64,000 nt of DNA from Bifidobacterium catenulatum subsp. kashiwanohense JCM 15439 = DSM 21854 (lineage in GTDB: Bacteria; Actinomycetota; Actinomycetes; Actinomycetales; Bifidobacteriaceae): positions 1-64,000 of the forward strand of contig NZ_AP012327.1 of the NCBI RefSeq assembly GCF_001042615.1, read 5' to 3'. Position 1 is the first letter of the stretch, and each line of letters begins with the position of its first letter. The notes beneath the pieces are model-generated. The model ran no database searches and was not told where the DNA came from. It was given only the letters and a program-made list of their open reading frames with translations. Below, in pieces: positions 44,226-53,964 of the stretch. A program made the position numbers and the translations under genes.

Positions 44226-45713
44226 ATGACAATCATGAATGATGAGACGCGCGAATTCGTGGCGATGCATCGCGACGAGGACGTGCGCGAACTGGCGTTG
44301 AAAGCCAGGCGTGTGGACGGACTCGACCTGCCGTTGGCGCTCGACCAGATCGCCGGATGGCAGATTGCAAGCAAGAAACTGCCTCAATGGGCCTCCTGCG
44401 AGGGAATCGTATACCCTCCGCACATTTCCATGGAACAGTGCTCTTCGCAGTTCACAGCCCAATACAAGTCCGAAATCGCACAAACCCTGCTTGCGTCGGC
44501 CGCAACCGTGCGCGCCAGAGTGTCCGATTCTGCAGAATCGGACACATTGGTGGCGAAAAGGGCGATGGTGGATCTGACGGGCGGGTTCGGTGTGGACTTC
44601 TCATATCTGGCGCGCGGATTCAGCCAAGCCACTTATGTGGAACGACGGCGGCACCTGTGCGATCTGGCCGAGCACAACATGGCCGCACTGGGGCTCGACC
44701 AAGCGCGTATCGTGTGTGGCGACGGTGTGGAATACCTCAGGCAGATGGATCCGGTGGACTTTATCTACCTTGATCCGGCCCGCCGCGACGAGCATGGCGC
44801 GCGCACCTACGCGATCGAGGATTGCACGCCGAACGTACTCGAATTGCGTGACCTGTTGCTTGCCAAATCGCAGTGCACGCTGGTCAAACTGTCTCCCATG
44901 CTGGACTGGCGCAAGGCGGTCGCCGATTTCGACGGGGCCGTACGCGAAGTGCATATTGTGGCCACCGGCAACGAATGCAAGGAACTGCTGCTGGTACTGG
45001 GACGGCCGGCGCAGGCGGATGCGCGCGACGGCGTGGATGGCGCGGGTTCGCACCGGCGTCCTGCGGCGCGCGCACGCATGGGGCAGATGGATATGTGGAC
45101 GAGACGGACGGACAACGACAAGACGCCGTTGGCACGCACGCGCGTGGAGCAGATGAATGGCGGCATGGATTCGGCAGGCACGGTGGACTCGTTTGACGGT
45201 GAATCGAAAGCCGAACGTACCGCAGCCGCATCGCATGATGGCCGGTATGCCGCGCCGCACATGTTCTGCGTGAACGACGATCAGCGGATCGACTATGATT
45301 CTGCCGCATATACGCAAGGCCTGCGCATTGGCGGCAAACCGCTGCCGGAGGTGAAAAACTACTTGTATGAGCCGAATGCGTCGATTATGAAGGCCGGCTG
45401 TTTCGATCTGGTCGAGGAACGATTCGGTGTGACGCAGATCGGCCCGAGCAGCCATCTGTTCGTGTCGGAACAGCAAATCGCCGATTTTCCGGGACGAGGA
45501 TTTGCGATTGAAGCAGTCGGAAGCATGAACAAAAAAGATACAAAACGATTGCTGAACGGTGTGAAACAAGCGAATATCGCGGTACGTAATTTCCCGCTTA
45601 CGGCACCGCAGTTACGCAAGAAATTGAAGCTTGCCGACGGTGGGACGGTCTACCTGTTTGGTACCACCATGCAAGGCGGCGATCATGTGCTGCTGCGTAC
45701 GTCGAAAATCTGA
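44226..45713 (+). CDS. Class I SAM-dependent methyltransferase with THUMP-like domain
   Basis: 495 residues (alternative ATG 44235). An N-terminal helical region covers about 1-110. The methyltransferase fold includes VDLTGGFGVDFSYLA (motif I) and DFIYLDPARRDEHGAR (catalytic DPAR motif). A poorly conserved linker of about 85 residues follows around 265-350, and a C-terminal THUMP-like domain (IGGKPLPEVKNYLYEPNAS onward). Probably an RNA methyltransferase; target unknown. A perfect 24-bp palindrome lies in its coding sequence at 44521-44544. Confidence 0.85.
   Translation: MTIMNDETREFVAMHRDEDVRELALKARRVDGLDLPLALDQIAGWQIASKKLPQWASCEGIVYPPHISMEQCSSQFTAQYKSEIAQTLLASAATVRARVSDSAESDTLVAKRAMVDLTGGFGVDFSYLARGFSQATYVERRRHLCDLAEHNMAALGLDQARIVCGDGVEYLRQMDPVDFIYLDPARRDEHGARTYAIEDCTPNVLELRDLLLAKSQCTLVKLSPMLDWRKAVADFDGAVREVHIVATGNECKELLLVLGRPAQADARDGVDGAGSHRRPAARARMGQMDMWTRRTDNDKTPLARTRVEQMNGGMDSAGTVDSFDGESKAERTAAASHDGRYAAPHMFCVNDDQRIDYDSAAYTQGLRIGGKPLPEVKNYLYEPNASIMKAGCFDLVEERFGVTQIGPSSHLFVSEQQIADFPGRGFAIEAVGSMNKKDTKRLLNGVKQANIAVRNFPLTAPQLRKKLKLADGGTVYLFGTTMQGGDHVLLRTSKI
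44521..44544. repeat. Perfect 24-bp palindrome inside the methyltransferase gene
   Basis: Each half is 12 bases, TGTCCGATTCTG, followed directly by its complement, encoding SDSAESD in an otherwise variable stretch. It can form a cruciform or RNA hairpin. Confidence 0.9.
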
Positions 45714-45810
45714 ACAAGCGAACCGGAAATTAAGAAAAGCACGAGACAAGTGATAGGCGAGTCGCAGGAATAGCAAGACGATTGCGAAAGAATCATAAAA
45801 GGGTATGCGA

Positions 45811-45849
45811 AAAGGGCGTCTGACCGTGCGAAGAGTACAGACGCCCCTA
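45811..45849. terminator. Bidirectional terminator between the methyltransferase gene and crgA
   Basis: A 9-bp GC-rich stem (45814-45822 with 45838-45846) with AAAA before it on the plus strand, i.e. a T run for the minus-strand crgA transcript. The rest of 45714-45899 is empty. Confidence 0.7.
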
Positions 45850-45899
45850 CTTCAAACGTGCTACCGAAGCTGCCTAAACGATAAACGTGAAACGGTGGG

Positions 45900-46379
45900 T
45901 CAGCGCCACCACATGGTCATGATGAATCCGACCATGATGATCGCGAACGCGATGGCCAGATTCCATGCGCCGATGTTCGGAATCGGGTAGTTGGAGGTCA
46001 GGTAGTAGACCACGGCCCAAACCAGGCCGATGATCATCAGCGCGCAGAACAGAGGCACGAACCAGCGTGGATTGGACTTGGTGCCCTTGATAGTCTCCTC
46101 CACGCGACGGGTGTTTTCCGCCTGACGGTTCATCATGCGCTGCATCTGCGGGCTCAGGGAATCCTTATCGACAGTGGCATTCAGTACCGCTTCGACGCGG
46201 TCCATCGGAATGTCGAGATCGTCATCGTCATCGGAATCAGCGGAAGCGGATTCGACGGTGGTCTCCTCAGCGGCATTCTGAACGGTTTCGTTGCCCTCTT
46301 CAACGGCAGCGGTGTCGTCCGTGGACTGCAGATCGTTCTGATTGTCCGCGGTGGTTTCGTGCAGCTCTTCGTCAGCCAT
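45900..46379 (-). CDS. crgA: Cell division protein CrgA
   Basis: 159 residues from ATG 46379 (AGGAG nine bases upstream; ATG 46385 is too close to it). The N-terminal 75 residues are acidic and disordered. The C-terminal CrgA domain (NPRWFVPLFCALMIIGLVWAVVYYLT... split) holds two membrane segments and ends MWWR. CrgA recruits peptidoglycan enzymes to the septum in Actinobacteria. It diverges from the DUF881 gene. Confidence 0.9.
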   Translation of the reverse strand: MADEELHETTADNQNDLQSTDDTAAVEEGNETVQNAAEETTVESASADSDDDDDLDIPMDRVEAVLNATVDKDSLSPQMQRMMNRQAENTRRVEETIKGTKSNPRWFVPLFCALMIIGLVWAVVYYLTSNYPIPNIGAWNLAIAFAIIMVGFIMTMWWR

Positions 46380-46502
46380 CAGCATAGTCTCCTTTAATAG
46401 GCTAAAAGTCATAATAGTGGGTAGACTCGAAAGCGGCGAACTCACAGCGCAAAAACTGTTCTCGATCAGAGCAAATGCTTAATAGGAATCAGGAAGGTCC
46501 GC

Positions 46503-47270
46503 ATGGCGAAGCACACCGGAAAGCACACCGCGAAACGGTCGAAAGCGGCCGGAGCGGCGGCAGTCCTCGTGCTCATGTTCTCCGGATTCCTGCTTGCCAC
46601 AAACCTGCGCGTGAACCGTTCCGTCGTGGTGACCAACGATACCGCCGAACTTGTGGAACAACGCGTGAAAAAAGTCAACTCCCTGCAGGCGGAAGTCGAC
46701 GCGCTCAGCTCCCGCGTGAACGATTTGAGCAAAACACTGAGCAGCCAAGGCGACACCGACCCGCAAGACAGCGAAAGCGCAGGCAACGGTACCATGCTGC
46801 CTGCGGTGGAAGGTCCCGGACTCGTGGTGACGCTCGACGATTCGCCACTCTGGGAAAACATGATCGACTCCAGCGGATCGACATCCAACATCAACGACTA
46901 CGTGGTGCACCAGCAAGACGTCGAAGCCGTGGTGAACGCGCTGTGGGCGGGCGGCGCGGAATCCATGATGATCATGGACCAGCGCGTGCTTTTCAACTCC
47001 GCGGTGCGCTGCTCCGGCAACGTGTTGCTCCTGCAGGGCAAAAAGTATTCGCCGCCATTCACTATTTCCGCGATCGGGCCGGTCGACAATATGAAAAAAG
47101 CGCTCGACGATTCACAGGACGTGACCATATACCGGCAGTACGTCAGTGCGTTCGGCTTAGGCTGGCAGGTCGAAGAAAAAGAGAAACTGCATTTCGAGGC
47201 GACCGACGCTCTGCAGCAGCCGCTGCAATACGCGCAGGCGATGAGCGACGGAACAGGAGAAACGCAGTAA
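46503..47270 (+). CDS. DUF881 family membrane-anchored protein
   Basis: 255 residues. One membrane segment at about 16-33 is followed by a coiled coil (LVEQRVKKVNSLQAEVDALS) and the DUF881 domain (GLVVTLDDSP...VNALWAGGAESMMIMDQR). It lies in the conserved crgA-DUF881-sortase-pabA block. The function is unknown; a role in division or envelope assembly is inferred from context. Confidence 0.88.
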   Translation: MAKHTGKHTAKRSKAAGAAAVLVLMFSGFLLATNLRVNRSVVVTNDTAELVEQRVKKVNSLQAEVDALSSRVNDLSKTLSSQGDTDPQDSESAGNGTMLPAVEGPGLVVTLDDSPLWENMIDSSGSTSNINDYVVHQQDVEAVVNALWAGGAESMMIMDQRVLFNSAVRCSGNVLLLQGKKYSPPFTISAIGPVDNMKKALDDSQDVTIYRQYVSAFGLGWQVEEKEKLHFEATDALQQPLQYAQAMSDGTGETQ

Positions 47271-47327
47271 ACGGACGAAACGCAGCAATTACAAGATGTG
47301 CAGGAATCGCAAGAGGGGAAGTAAACG

Positions 47328-48419
47328 ATGAAGCACGTGGCACATAAACAACGCCGCAAAAGCGTGGTATGGACGATACTTGGCATACTCGCCGAACTCA
47401 TGCTGACCGCAGCGGCCATCTGCGCGCTTTACATCGCATGGCAAATGTGGTGGACGGGCGTGCAAGCCGAACACAACCAAATCGAAACGCGCCAATCCGT
47501 ATCATGGTCCGACCCGGGCCAATCTGACAACGTCACCATCGCGCAGGTGCAGGAAGGCGACCCGCCAACGCAACCGCAAAGCGCGCAGGAAGGCGAGCTG
47601 ATCGCCCAAGTCTACGTTCCGCGATTCGGCAGCCAATGGCAACGCAACCTCGTTGAGGGAACTTCCCTCAACGAACTCAACAAACATGGCCTCGGCCACT
47701 ACAAAGACTCGCAAATGCCCGGCCAAGTCGGCAACTTCGCTTTCGCAGGCCACCGCAACGGCTACGGACAGCCACTTGGCGATGTCGACAAACTGCAGGA
47801 AGGCGACCCGATTATCATCCGCACGCAGGATTACTGGTATGTGTATCACTACACGAGCCACAAAATCGTGCTGCCGACCGACATCGAAGTGGTCGCCGCC
47901 AACCCCGAAAATCCCGGCGCTACGCCGACCAAACGCATGCTGACCATGACTACGTGCGAACCGAAATATTCCACGCCGACACACCGCTGGATCAGCTACG
48001 CGGAATTCTCATACTGGGCGAAAGTGTCCGACGGCATCCCCCAGGAGCTCGCATCCACCGACTCCAACGGTAAAGTCAAATTCGTCAACAACGAAAAATC
48101 GTCGATCGTCGCATCCGTCAGCTCGCTTGAACCGTGGATTTTCGGCGCGCTTGCCGCATACGTGATCATCTTCCTTTCCGCGCTCGTGGCATGGCGTTGG
48201 CCGTACCTCGCCGACGTGCGCGCGGGACGTTGCGAAAAGCCGGAATTCAGCTTGTACGGAGGATTGATGCGATTACAGCCGGGCGTACTTCCGATTCGAC
48301 TCGTGCTGATGGCGTTGTTGATTTTCGCGGCGGCCGCATCGTGCTTTGAGTGGCTGTTCCCGTGGGCTGCGACGAATATTCCGGCATTGCAGGAAATGTC
48401 GAATTACACGGCCGTATAA
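47328..48419 (+). CDS. Class E sortase
   Basis: 363 residues. An N-terminal membrane anchor lies at about 14-42. The sortase barrel has catalytic H142 (FAGHRNG), C210 (TMTTCEP) and R220 (PTHRW). Two extra C-terminal membrane segments follow at about 265-290 and 325-345. Class E sortases of Actinobacteria attach proteins to the cell wall, often at LAxTG-like signals. It lies 57 bp after the DUF881 gene. Confidence 0.92.
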   Translation: MKHVAHKQRRKSVVWTILGILAELMLTAAAICALYIAWQMWWTGVQAEHNQIETRQSVSWSDPGQSDNVTIAQVQEGDPPTQPQSAQEGELIAQVYVPRFGSQWQRNLVEGTSLNELNKHGLGHYKDSQMPGQVGNFAFAGHRNGYGQPLGDVDKLQEGDPIIIRTQDYWYVYHYTSHKIVLPTDIEVVAANPENPGATPTKRMLTMTTCEPKYSTPTHRWISYAEFSYWAKVSDGIPQELASTDSNGKVKFVNNEKSSIVASVSSLEPWIFGALAAYVIIFLSALVAWRWPYLADVRAGRCEKPEFSLYGGLMRLQPGVLPIRLVLMALLIFAAAASCFEWLFPWAATNIPALQEMSNYTAV

Positions 48420-48533
48420 GGCGCTTTTTGCGGTTGCTGCGGTTGCTGCGTGAGACGCGCGTCATGTCATGACATGTTGCGCACGTAGACTGCTGTTCAA
48501 ACGCAAGTATTCGCACAACGCAAGCATTCGGAA

Positions 48534-48587
48534 TATTCGAAGGATTTGAGGCATTCGAACGATTCGAAATATTCGGATGCCGGCATT
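48534..48587. repeat. Six-unit 9-bp repeat before the amidotransferase gene
   Basis: Units GCATTCGGA, ATATTCGAA, GGATTTGAG, GCATTCGAA, CGATTCGAA and ATATTCGGA run without gaps, ending 17 bp before the start codon. A 14-bp palindrome CATGTCATGACATG lies upstream at 48463-48476. Confidence 0.75.
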
Positions 48588-48604
48588 CCAACGTCGATAG
48601 GAGC

Positions 48605-49252
48605 ATGATGACCGATTCCGCACGCATTCTGGTCGTGGATAATTACGATTCGTTCGTGTACACGATCGTCGGATATTTGAAGACGTTGGGTGCCACGGTG
48701 ACGGTGGTGCGCAACGATGCGATCGACCCGAGCGAGGACGGTGTGATCGACGAATATGACGGCGTGCTGATCTCCCCAGGGCCTGGCGCTCCGGCGGAAT
48801 CCGGCGCCAGCGAAGATATGATCCGCCTATGCGCGGAGCAGTCCAAGCCCATGTTCGGCGTTTGCTTGGGCATGCAGGCACTGGCCGAAGTGTTCGGCGC
48901 CACCGTAAGCCATGCGCCTACCATCATGCATGGCAAAACCAGTTTGGTGGAGCACATCGACGACGAGATCTTCGAAGGAGTGGCCAATCCTATGACCGCC
49001 ACTCGCTACCATTCGTTGGCCGTGGAGCCTGATTCCGTGCCGGAAGAGCTGGTGGTGACCGCGTGGACGCAGAGCGACCACATCGTGCAGGGCATTAAGC
49101 ACCGCAGCAAGCCGATGTACGCGGTGCAGTTCCACCCCGAATCCGTGATGACTCAGGACGGCTACCGATTGCTTGCGAACTGGCTGAAGGTGTGCGGGCA
49201 GGAGAACGCGGTGGAGCGTTCCGCCGGATTGCAGCCGAAGGTCGCGGCCTGA
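48605..49252 (+). CDS. Glutamine amidotransferase of anthranilate/aminodeoxychorismate synthase
   Basis: 215 residues. Class I amidotransferase triad C87 (GVCLGMQ), H177 and E179 (QFHPES), with ISPGPG forming the oxyanion turn. PabA and TrpG cannot be told apart from sequence. In Mycobacterium the same position, between the sortase-like gene and pknB, is held by a trpG/pabA homologue, which fits this one. Confidence 0.88.
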   Translation: MMTDSARILVVDNYDSFVYTIVGYLKTLGATVTVVRNDAIDPSEDGVIDEYDGVLISPGPGAPAESGASEDMIRLCAEQSKPMFGVCLGMQALAEVFGATVSHAPTIMHGKTSLVEHIDDEIFEGVANPMTATRYHSLAVEPDSVPEELVVTAWTQSDHIVQGIKHRSKPMYAVQFHPESVMTQDGYRLLANWLKVCGQENAVERSAGLQPKVAA

Positions 49253-49390
49253 AGGCACGAAAACACGTGAAAATGCGGAAACACGCGAAACGTAAGGACT
49301 GCAGGGAATCACGGAATACGTGAATCGCGCGAAAATTTCGGGAACGAATCTCAGGAAAACGTGAGTTTCGTAAAACGCAATCGTAAGCAT

Positions 49391-49424
49391 GAAGGCCCGG
49401 CTGGGGATTTCCAGTCGGGCCTTC
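49391..49424. terminator. Bidirectional terminator between the amidotransferase gene and pknB
   Basis: A 14-bp stem (49391-49404 with 49411-49424, one G-T pair) and 6-nt loop separate the converging plus- and minus-strand halves of the division cluster. Confidence 0.8.
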
Positions 49425-49463
49425 ATTGTGAATTATGGCGGCTATCGCGGTTGTGACGATCGA

Positions 49464-51560
49464 TCAGTTGCCTTCGCCGGGAGTGGTGTTGTTGCCGCCG
49501 TTGTTGCCGTTGTTGTTATTGCCGCTATTGCTGTTGTTGCCTCCGCCGTTGCCTGCATTATCGGTGCTGGAGGATTTGGTGGTCAACGTGATCGTGGCTC
49601 CGCTATCGGACTGGGTACCGGCGGTTGGAGACATGCCCGTGACGGTGCCATCCTCCGGACCGGAAACCGTGACCTGGAAGCCGTAGCTTTCCAGCAGGCT
49701 CTTGGCATTCGCATAGCTCATGCCGATCACGCTGGGCACGCTGATCTGCTGCTTGCCGGTGGACACCCAAATCGTGACCGTGGTACCAGCCTCGACCGTG
49801 CTTCCGACACCTGGATCGACGCGGGTCACAGCGCCGGAAGCGATGGAATCGGAATACTCGCTTTCGATGGTGATTTGTGTCAGACCGGCCTGCTTGAGCT
49901 GCTCAATGGCCGAATCCTTCGGCTGTCCTATCAGATTGTCGGGAATCTTGGTCATGCCGGACGAAATGTACAGCGTGATGATCGTGCCCTCGGTTTGCTT
50001 CGAATTGGCGGCAGGATCGGTGCTTACCACCTTGTCTTTTTCGATGGATACGTTGTCTACCGTGCGCACGTTGCCCACTTTGAAGCCGGCGGCCTCAAGA
50101 ATGGACTTCGCATCGTCCTGGCTCTTGTTCGACACATCCGGCACCGCGACCGACTGCGGGCCGGTGGAGAACCATACGGAAACCGTGGAGCCCTTGGCGA
50201 CCTTCTTGCCGCCCTTTGGATTCTGCTTGGTGATTGTGCCCTTCGGCTTGCTCGAATCGGAATCCTCGCGGGCGTCGAGCTTCAGGCCTTTGGCTGCGAG
50301 CTGCTCTTCGACGCGCGCCTCGGAAATATTCGCCGTGGCGGTGAAATCAGGCACTTCCACCATGTCAGCTGCGGAGTCGCTCTTGTTCAGCATGAAGAAC
50401 ACGCCCAGAATGACCAGCAAAGCCACCAGACCGCCCACGACAGAGCCGATAATGATCTGCTTCTTCTTGCGTGCCTTCGCGGCCTCCGCACGCTGTTCCG
50501 CACGGGTTTTCGTGGCAACGCCGTTCTGCGGGTTCGGCACGGCCTCAAACTGGCCTGTGACGGGATTGAACGCCTGCGTTGCGGCCGTTTCACCGGTAGG
50601 GGTCATGGCCACGGTATTCGCGGTCATTTCGGCCTGCTTGCGGGCCTTCATATTGGTCAGATCGGTCAACGGATTGAACGCGGCAGCCATCGGCACACCG
50701 CCGTTCATGAACGTCAGCAGATCGTTCTTGAATTCGGAAGCCGTGGCGTAACGGTTCTGACGATCCTTCGCCATCGCTTTCGCACAAATCGAATCCCACA
50801 TCTTCGGCAATCCTGGAACAACCGAACTTGGGGGAGTGGCGACCTCTGAAACATGCTGGTAGGCGATCGCCACTGCGGAATCGCCGGTAAACGGCGGCCT
50901 TCCAGTAAGCATTTCATACAGCACACAACCTGCGGAATACAGGTCGGAACGCATGTCGACGCTTTCGCCGCGCGCCTGTTCGGGAGACAGATACTGCGCG
51001 GTGCCGACCACGCCCTGCGACTGCGTCATCGTGGCGGCGGAATCGTCGAGCGCGCGGGCGATGCCGAAGTCCATGACCTTGACCACGCCCTGCTCGGAAA
51101 TCATGATGTTGCCGGGCTTGATGTCGCGGTGGATGATGCCCATGCGGTGCGAATACTCGAGCGCGTTGAGCACGCCCATCATCACCTGTTCGGCGTCGCG
51201 CTGGCTCAAAGCGCCGTTCACTTTGAGAATGTCGCGCAGGGTCTGGCCCTTGACATACTCCATCACCAGATACGGCAGATGCTCGGTCTGGCCGGTTTCG
51301 GTGGTGACGACTTCCTCGCCCGAATCGTAGATGTTCACGATGTTGGGATTGTTCATTTGTGCCACGGAATGGGCTTCGCGACGGAAACGCTCAAGGAAGA
51401 TCTTGTCGTTGGCGAAGTCGGCGCGCATGATCTTGACCGCGACGGTACGCCCAAGACGCGTATCGAGCGCCACGTGCACTTCGGCCATGCCGCCACGGCC
51501 GACCAGTTGGCCGAGCTGGTAACGTTCACCAGCCAAAGAGGTAGGCATGTTGATGTTCAT
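49464..51560 (-). CDS. pknB: PASTA-domain Ser/Thr protein kinase PknB
   Basis: 698 residues. Kinase domain about 14-275 with GRGGMAEV, ATP lysine K43 and catalytic D146 (HRDIKPGN). A juxtamembrane linker and a membrane helix (about 387-410) follow, then four extracellular PASTA repeats that bind muropeptides and lipid II. A short Asn/Gly-rich tail ends the chain. It regulates cell-wall growth and division. Its ATG overlaps the pknA stop by 4 bp. Confidence 0.96.
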   Translation of the reverse strand: MNINMPTSLAGERYQLGQLVGRGGMAEVHVALDTRLGRTVAVKIMRADFANDKIFLERFRREAHSVAQMNNPNIVNIYDSGEEVVTTETGQTEHLPYLVMEYVKGQTLRDILKVNGALSQRDAEQVMMGVLNALEYSHRMGIIHRDIKPGNIMISEQGVVKVMDFGIARALDDSAATMTQSQGVVGTAQYLSPEQARGESVDMRSDLYSAGCVLYEMLTGRPPFTGDSAVAIAYQHVSEVATPPSSVVPGLPKMWDSICAKAMAKDRQNRYATASEFKNDLLTFMNGGVPMAAAFNPLTDLTNMKARKQAEMTANTVAMTPTGETAATQAFNPVTGQFEAVPNPQNGVATKTRAEQRAEAAKARKKKQIIIGSVVGGLVALLVILGVFFMLNKSDSAADMVEVPDFTATANISEARVEEQLAAKGLKLDAREDSDSSKPKGTITKQNPKGGKKVAKGSTVSVWFSTGPQSVAVPDVSNKSQDDAKSILEAAGFKVGNVRTVDNVSIEKDKVVSTDPAANSKQTEGTIITLYISSGMTKIPDNLIGQPKDSAIEQLKQAGLTQITIESEYSDSIASGAVTRVDPGVGSTVEAGTTVTIWVSTGKQQISVPSVIGMSYANAKSLLESYGFQVTVSGPEDGTVTGMSPTAGTQSDSGATITLTTKSSSTDNAGNGGGNNSNSGNNNNGNNGGNNTTPGEGN

Positions 51561-52501
51561 CCCTGTTCCTTCCCATCAGTGATCAAGGAGATATGAGGTC
51601 TGCTGACTACGCGGCGCGGAAGCCTTCCACCTGTAGGCACCACCATCGTGTCAGCCAATTGTGTCTGCTGGTCGAGCAGACGGCGTTCGATGCGGGACAA
51701 TGTGCGCGACACCGTCAACGCGTCCTTTGGACGGTCAAGGGGATCCTTGGCCAGCATTGACATGACGAATTCACGCAGCTGCACATCGACGGAGTCGGGC
51801 AGCGGCGGAACCGGATTGTTGACATGGGCTGCGGCGATGTCAACCGGCGTGGCGCCCGTGAACGGACGATGCCCGCACAGGCCCTCGTAGGCGACGACGC
51901 CAAGCGAATAGATATCGGATTGAGGCGTGGCATGCTGGCCCTGCGCCTGCTCCGGGGAAATGTACTGCGCGGTGCCCACCACCATGCCGTCCTGCGTGAT
52001 CTGCTCCTGATTAGTGGAGTAGGAGACGCCGAAATCGGTGATCTTCACCTCGCCGGAATCGGACACCATGATATTCGCCGGCTTCACATCGCGGTGGATT
52101 ACGCCATGTGAATGAGCGACGAACAGGCCACGTGCGGTCTGGATGAGAATCGGCAGCAAGCGGGTCGGCTCCATCGGACCGTTCTGCTCGTGGAACAGGT
52201 CGGCCAACGACTTGCTGGGCACATACTCCATAACGAGGAAGCCTATGCCGTCATGCTCGTAATATTCGAACAAAGCGGCGATGTTCGGGTGTGCAAGATT
52301 GGCGGAATTATGCGCTTCCGCACGCAAACGAAGCAGTTTGGCCTCCTGCGTGACCCCTAAATCGCCACGCAACGCCTTGATGGCCACCGGGCGGCCCAGC
52401 TGGATGTCGTAGCCTTTCCACACTTCGCCCATGCCACCTTGGGCCAGACGGGCATCCAACCTGTAGCGTCGGTGGATGAGCTGTCCTTCAATCAGTTTCA
52501 C
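51557..52501 (-). CDS. pknA: Ser/Thr protein kinase PknA-like
   Basis: 314 residues from GTG 52501, which overlaps the pbpA stop (GTGA). Glycine loop QGGMGEV, K42 in VAIKAL and HRDVKPAN. Unlike mycobacterial PknA it has no obvious membrane segment and only a short C-terminal extension, so it is probably cytoplasmic. It is the partner kinase of PknB in the same operon. Confidence 0.92.
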   Translation of the reverse strand: MKLIEGQLIHRRYRLDARLAQGGMGEVWKGYDIQLGRPVAIKALRGDLGVTQEAKLLRLRAEAHNSANLAHPNIAALFEYYEHDGIGFLVMEYVPSKSLADLFHEQNGPMEPTRLLPILIQTARGLFVAHSHGVIHRDVKPANIMVSDSGEVKITDFGVSYSTNQEQITQDGMVVGTAQYISPEQAQGQHATPQSDIYSLGVVAYEGLCGHRPFTGATPVDIAAAHVNNPVPPLPDSVDVQLREFVMSMLAKDPLDRPKDALTVSRTLSRIERRLLDQQTQLADTMVVPTGGRLPRRVVSRPHISLITDGKEQG

Positions 52502-53964
52502 TCTGCCAGCGCCTCCTGCATCATCGCTTTCATAATCGGTCCTGCGGCGAATGAGCCATACAAGTCCACATTGTGCACCACCACGGCAACGGCGATCTTC
52601 GGATCGTCCGCAGGGGCGAATCCTATCACCCAGCCGTCGATGGACGTGTTGCCGTTGCCGATCTGCGCGGTGCCGGTTTTCGCTGCTACTTGCACGCCGT
52701 CAATGGCCAGATTCTGGTTTTCCTTGGTGACCACGGCTTCCATCATCTGCGTGAGCTTGCCTGCGGTGTCCGAACTGAACGCGCGGCTCATTACCTGCGG
52801 CTTGGTCTGCGAGATGACCGACAGATCGGAGGAACGCACGCGATCCACTAACGTCGGCCGCATGACCTTGCCGCCGTTCGCCACTGCAGCGGCCACCAGC
52901 GCGTTCTGTAGCGGGGTCACCACGGTGTCTCCCTGGCCGATGGACGCCAAGGCGAGCTTGTCGTCGGCCGCATCGGTTGGGAAATTCGACGCCACGCTCA
53001 CCCACGGCGTGCCCGTGGATTCGGAACCGTCGACGGCGATTGGACTGTCGAAACCAAGCTTTTCGGCCATGGATGAGATCTTTTCGTCACCCAAAGCCAC
53101 GCCCAGCTGGGCGAATGCGGTGTTCGACGAATACGCCATCGCGTCTTCCAACGTGATCTTGCCATCCGAACCGTCGGCCTGCGACACTGCGTTCGTCAAC
53201 TGCGTGGCCGTACCTGGAAGCGTATAGCTCGATCCGGCCGGAATCTCGGTGTCGGTCTGGTATTCGCCCGTTTCCAACGCGGCGGCCGCCACCACCGTCT
53301 TGAACGGGGATCCCGGAGGATACAGCTGCGAGGTGACGCGGTTGAGCATCGGGTTCGATTCGTTTTGCGAGAGCGCGGAATAGTTGCCGTTCGCTTCGGA
53401 CGTGTCGTGGCTTGCCAGCTGGTTCGGATCGTAGCTTGGCGTGCTCGCCATGGCGAGAATACGGCCAGTCTTCACCTCGATGGCCACGGCCGCGCCGTCA
53501 TTGTTGGCGAGGCCGTTGTAGGCGGCCTGCTGGATCTTCGGATCGATGGACGTTTCGATGGTCGCGCCCTTGTTCTCTTGGCCGGTGAACAGCGATTTGA
53601 ACCGCTGCCACACCAGTTGGTCGGATTGGCCCGACAGCAGCGAGCTGCGCGAGGCTTCGATACCGCTCCAACCGCGCTGGCTGATGGAGAAGAAGCCGGT
53701 GACCGGCGCATACAGCGCGCCGGCCGCATAGGAGCGCTGATAGGAGAAAGCGTCGTTCGACGGGTCGGATTTGGCGATGACGGAGCCATCCGACGCGAGA
53801 ATCGCGCCACGCGGAGCACCATACTCGTGGTAGAGGGCGCGGGTGTTGCGCGGGTCGCTGTTGAGCTGGTTCGCGCGGATCGCCGTGATGATCGTGGTGG
53901 ACATGCCCAGAATGACGAACAGCGCCACCACGATGGTGAACAGTTGGCGAAGTGATTTATTCAT
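52498..53964 (-). CDS. pbpA: Penicillin-binding protein PbpA (class B transpeptidase)
   Basis: 488 residues. A signal-anchor at about 8-30, then the transpeptidase with the active-site S219-PFK222 motif, SSN (279-281) and the KTGTAQ box. It cross-links peptidoglycan together with RodA, whose gene precedes it with a 4-bp overlap. Confidence 0.95.
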   Translation of the reverse strand: MNKSLRQLFTIVVALFVILGMSTTIITAIRANQLNSDPRNTRALYHEYGAPRGAILASDGSVIAKSDPSNDAFSYQRSYAAGALYAPVTGFFSISQRGWSGIEASRSSLLSGQSDQLVWQRFKSLFTGQENKGATIETSIDPKIQQAAYNGLANNDGAAVAIEVKTGRILAMASTPSYDPNQLASHDTSEANGNYSALSQNESNPMLNRVTSQLYPPGSPFKTVVAAAALETGEYQTDTEIPAGSSYTLPGTATQLTNAVSQADGSDGKITLEDAMAYSSNTAFAQLGVALGDEKISSMAEKLGFDSPIAVDGSESTGTPWVSVASNFPTDAADDKLALASIGQGDTVVTPLQNALVAAAVANGGKVMRPTLVDRVRSSDLSVISQTKPQVMSRAFSSDTAGKLTQMMEAVVTKENQNLAIDGVQVAAKTGTAQIGNGNTSIDGWVIGFAPADDPKIAVAVVVHNVDLYGSFAAGPIMKAMMQEALAE

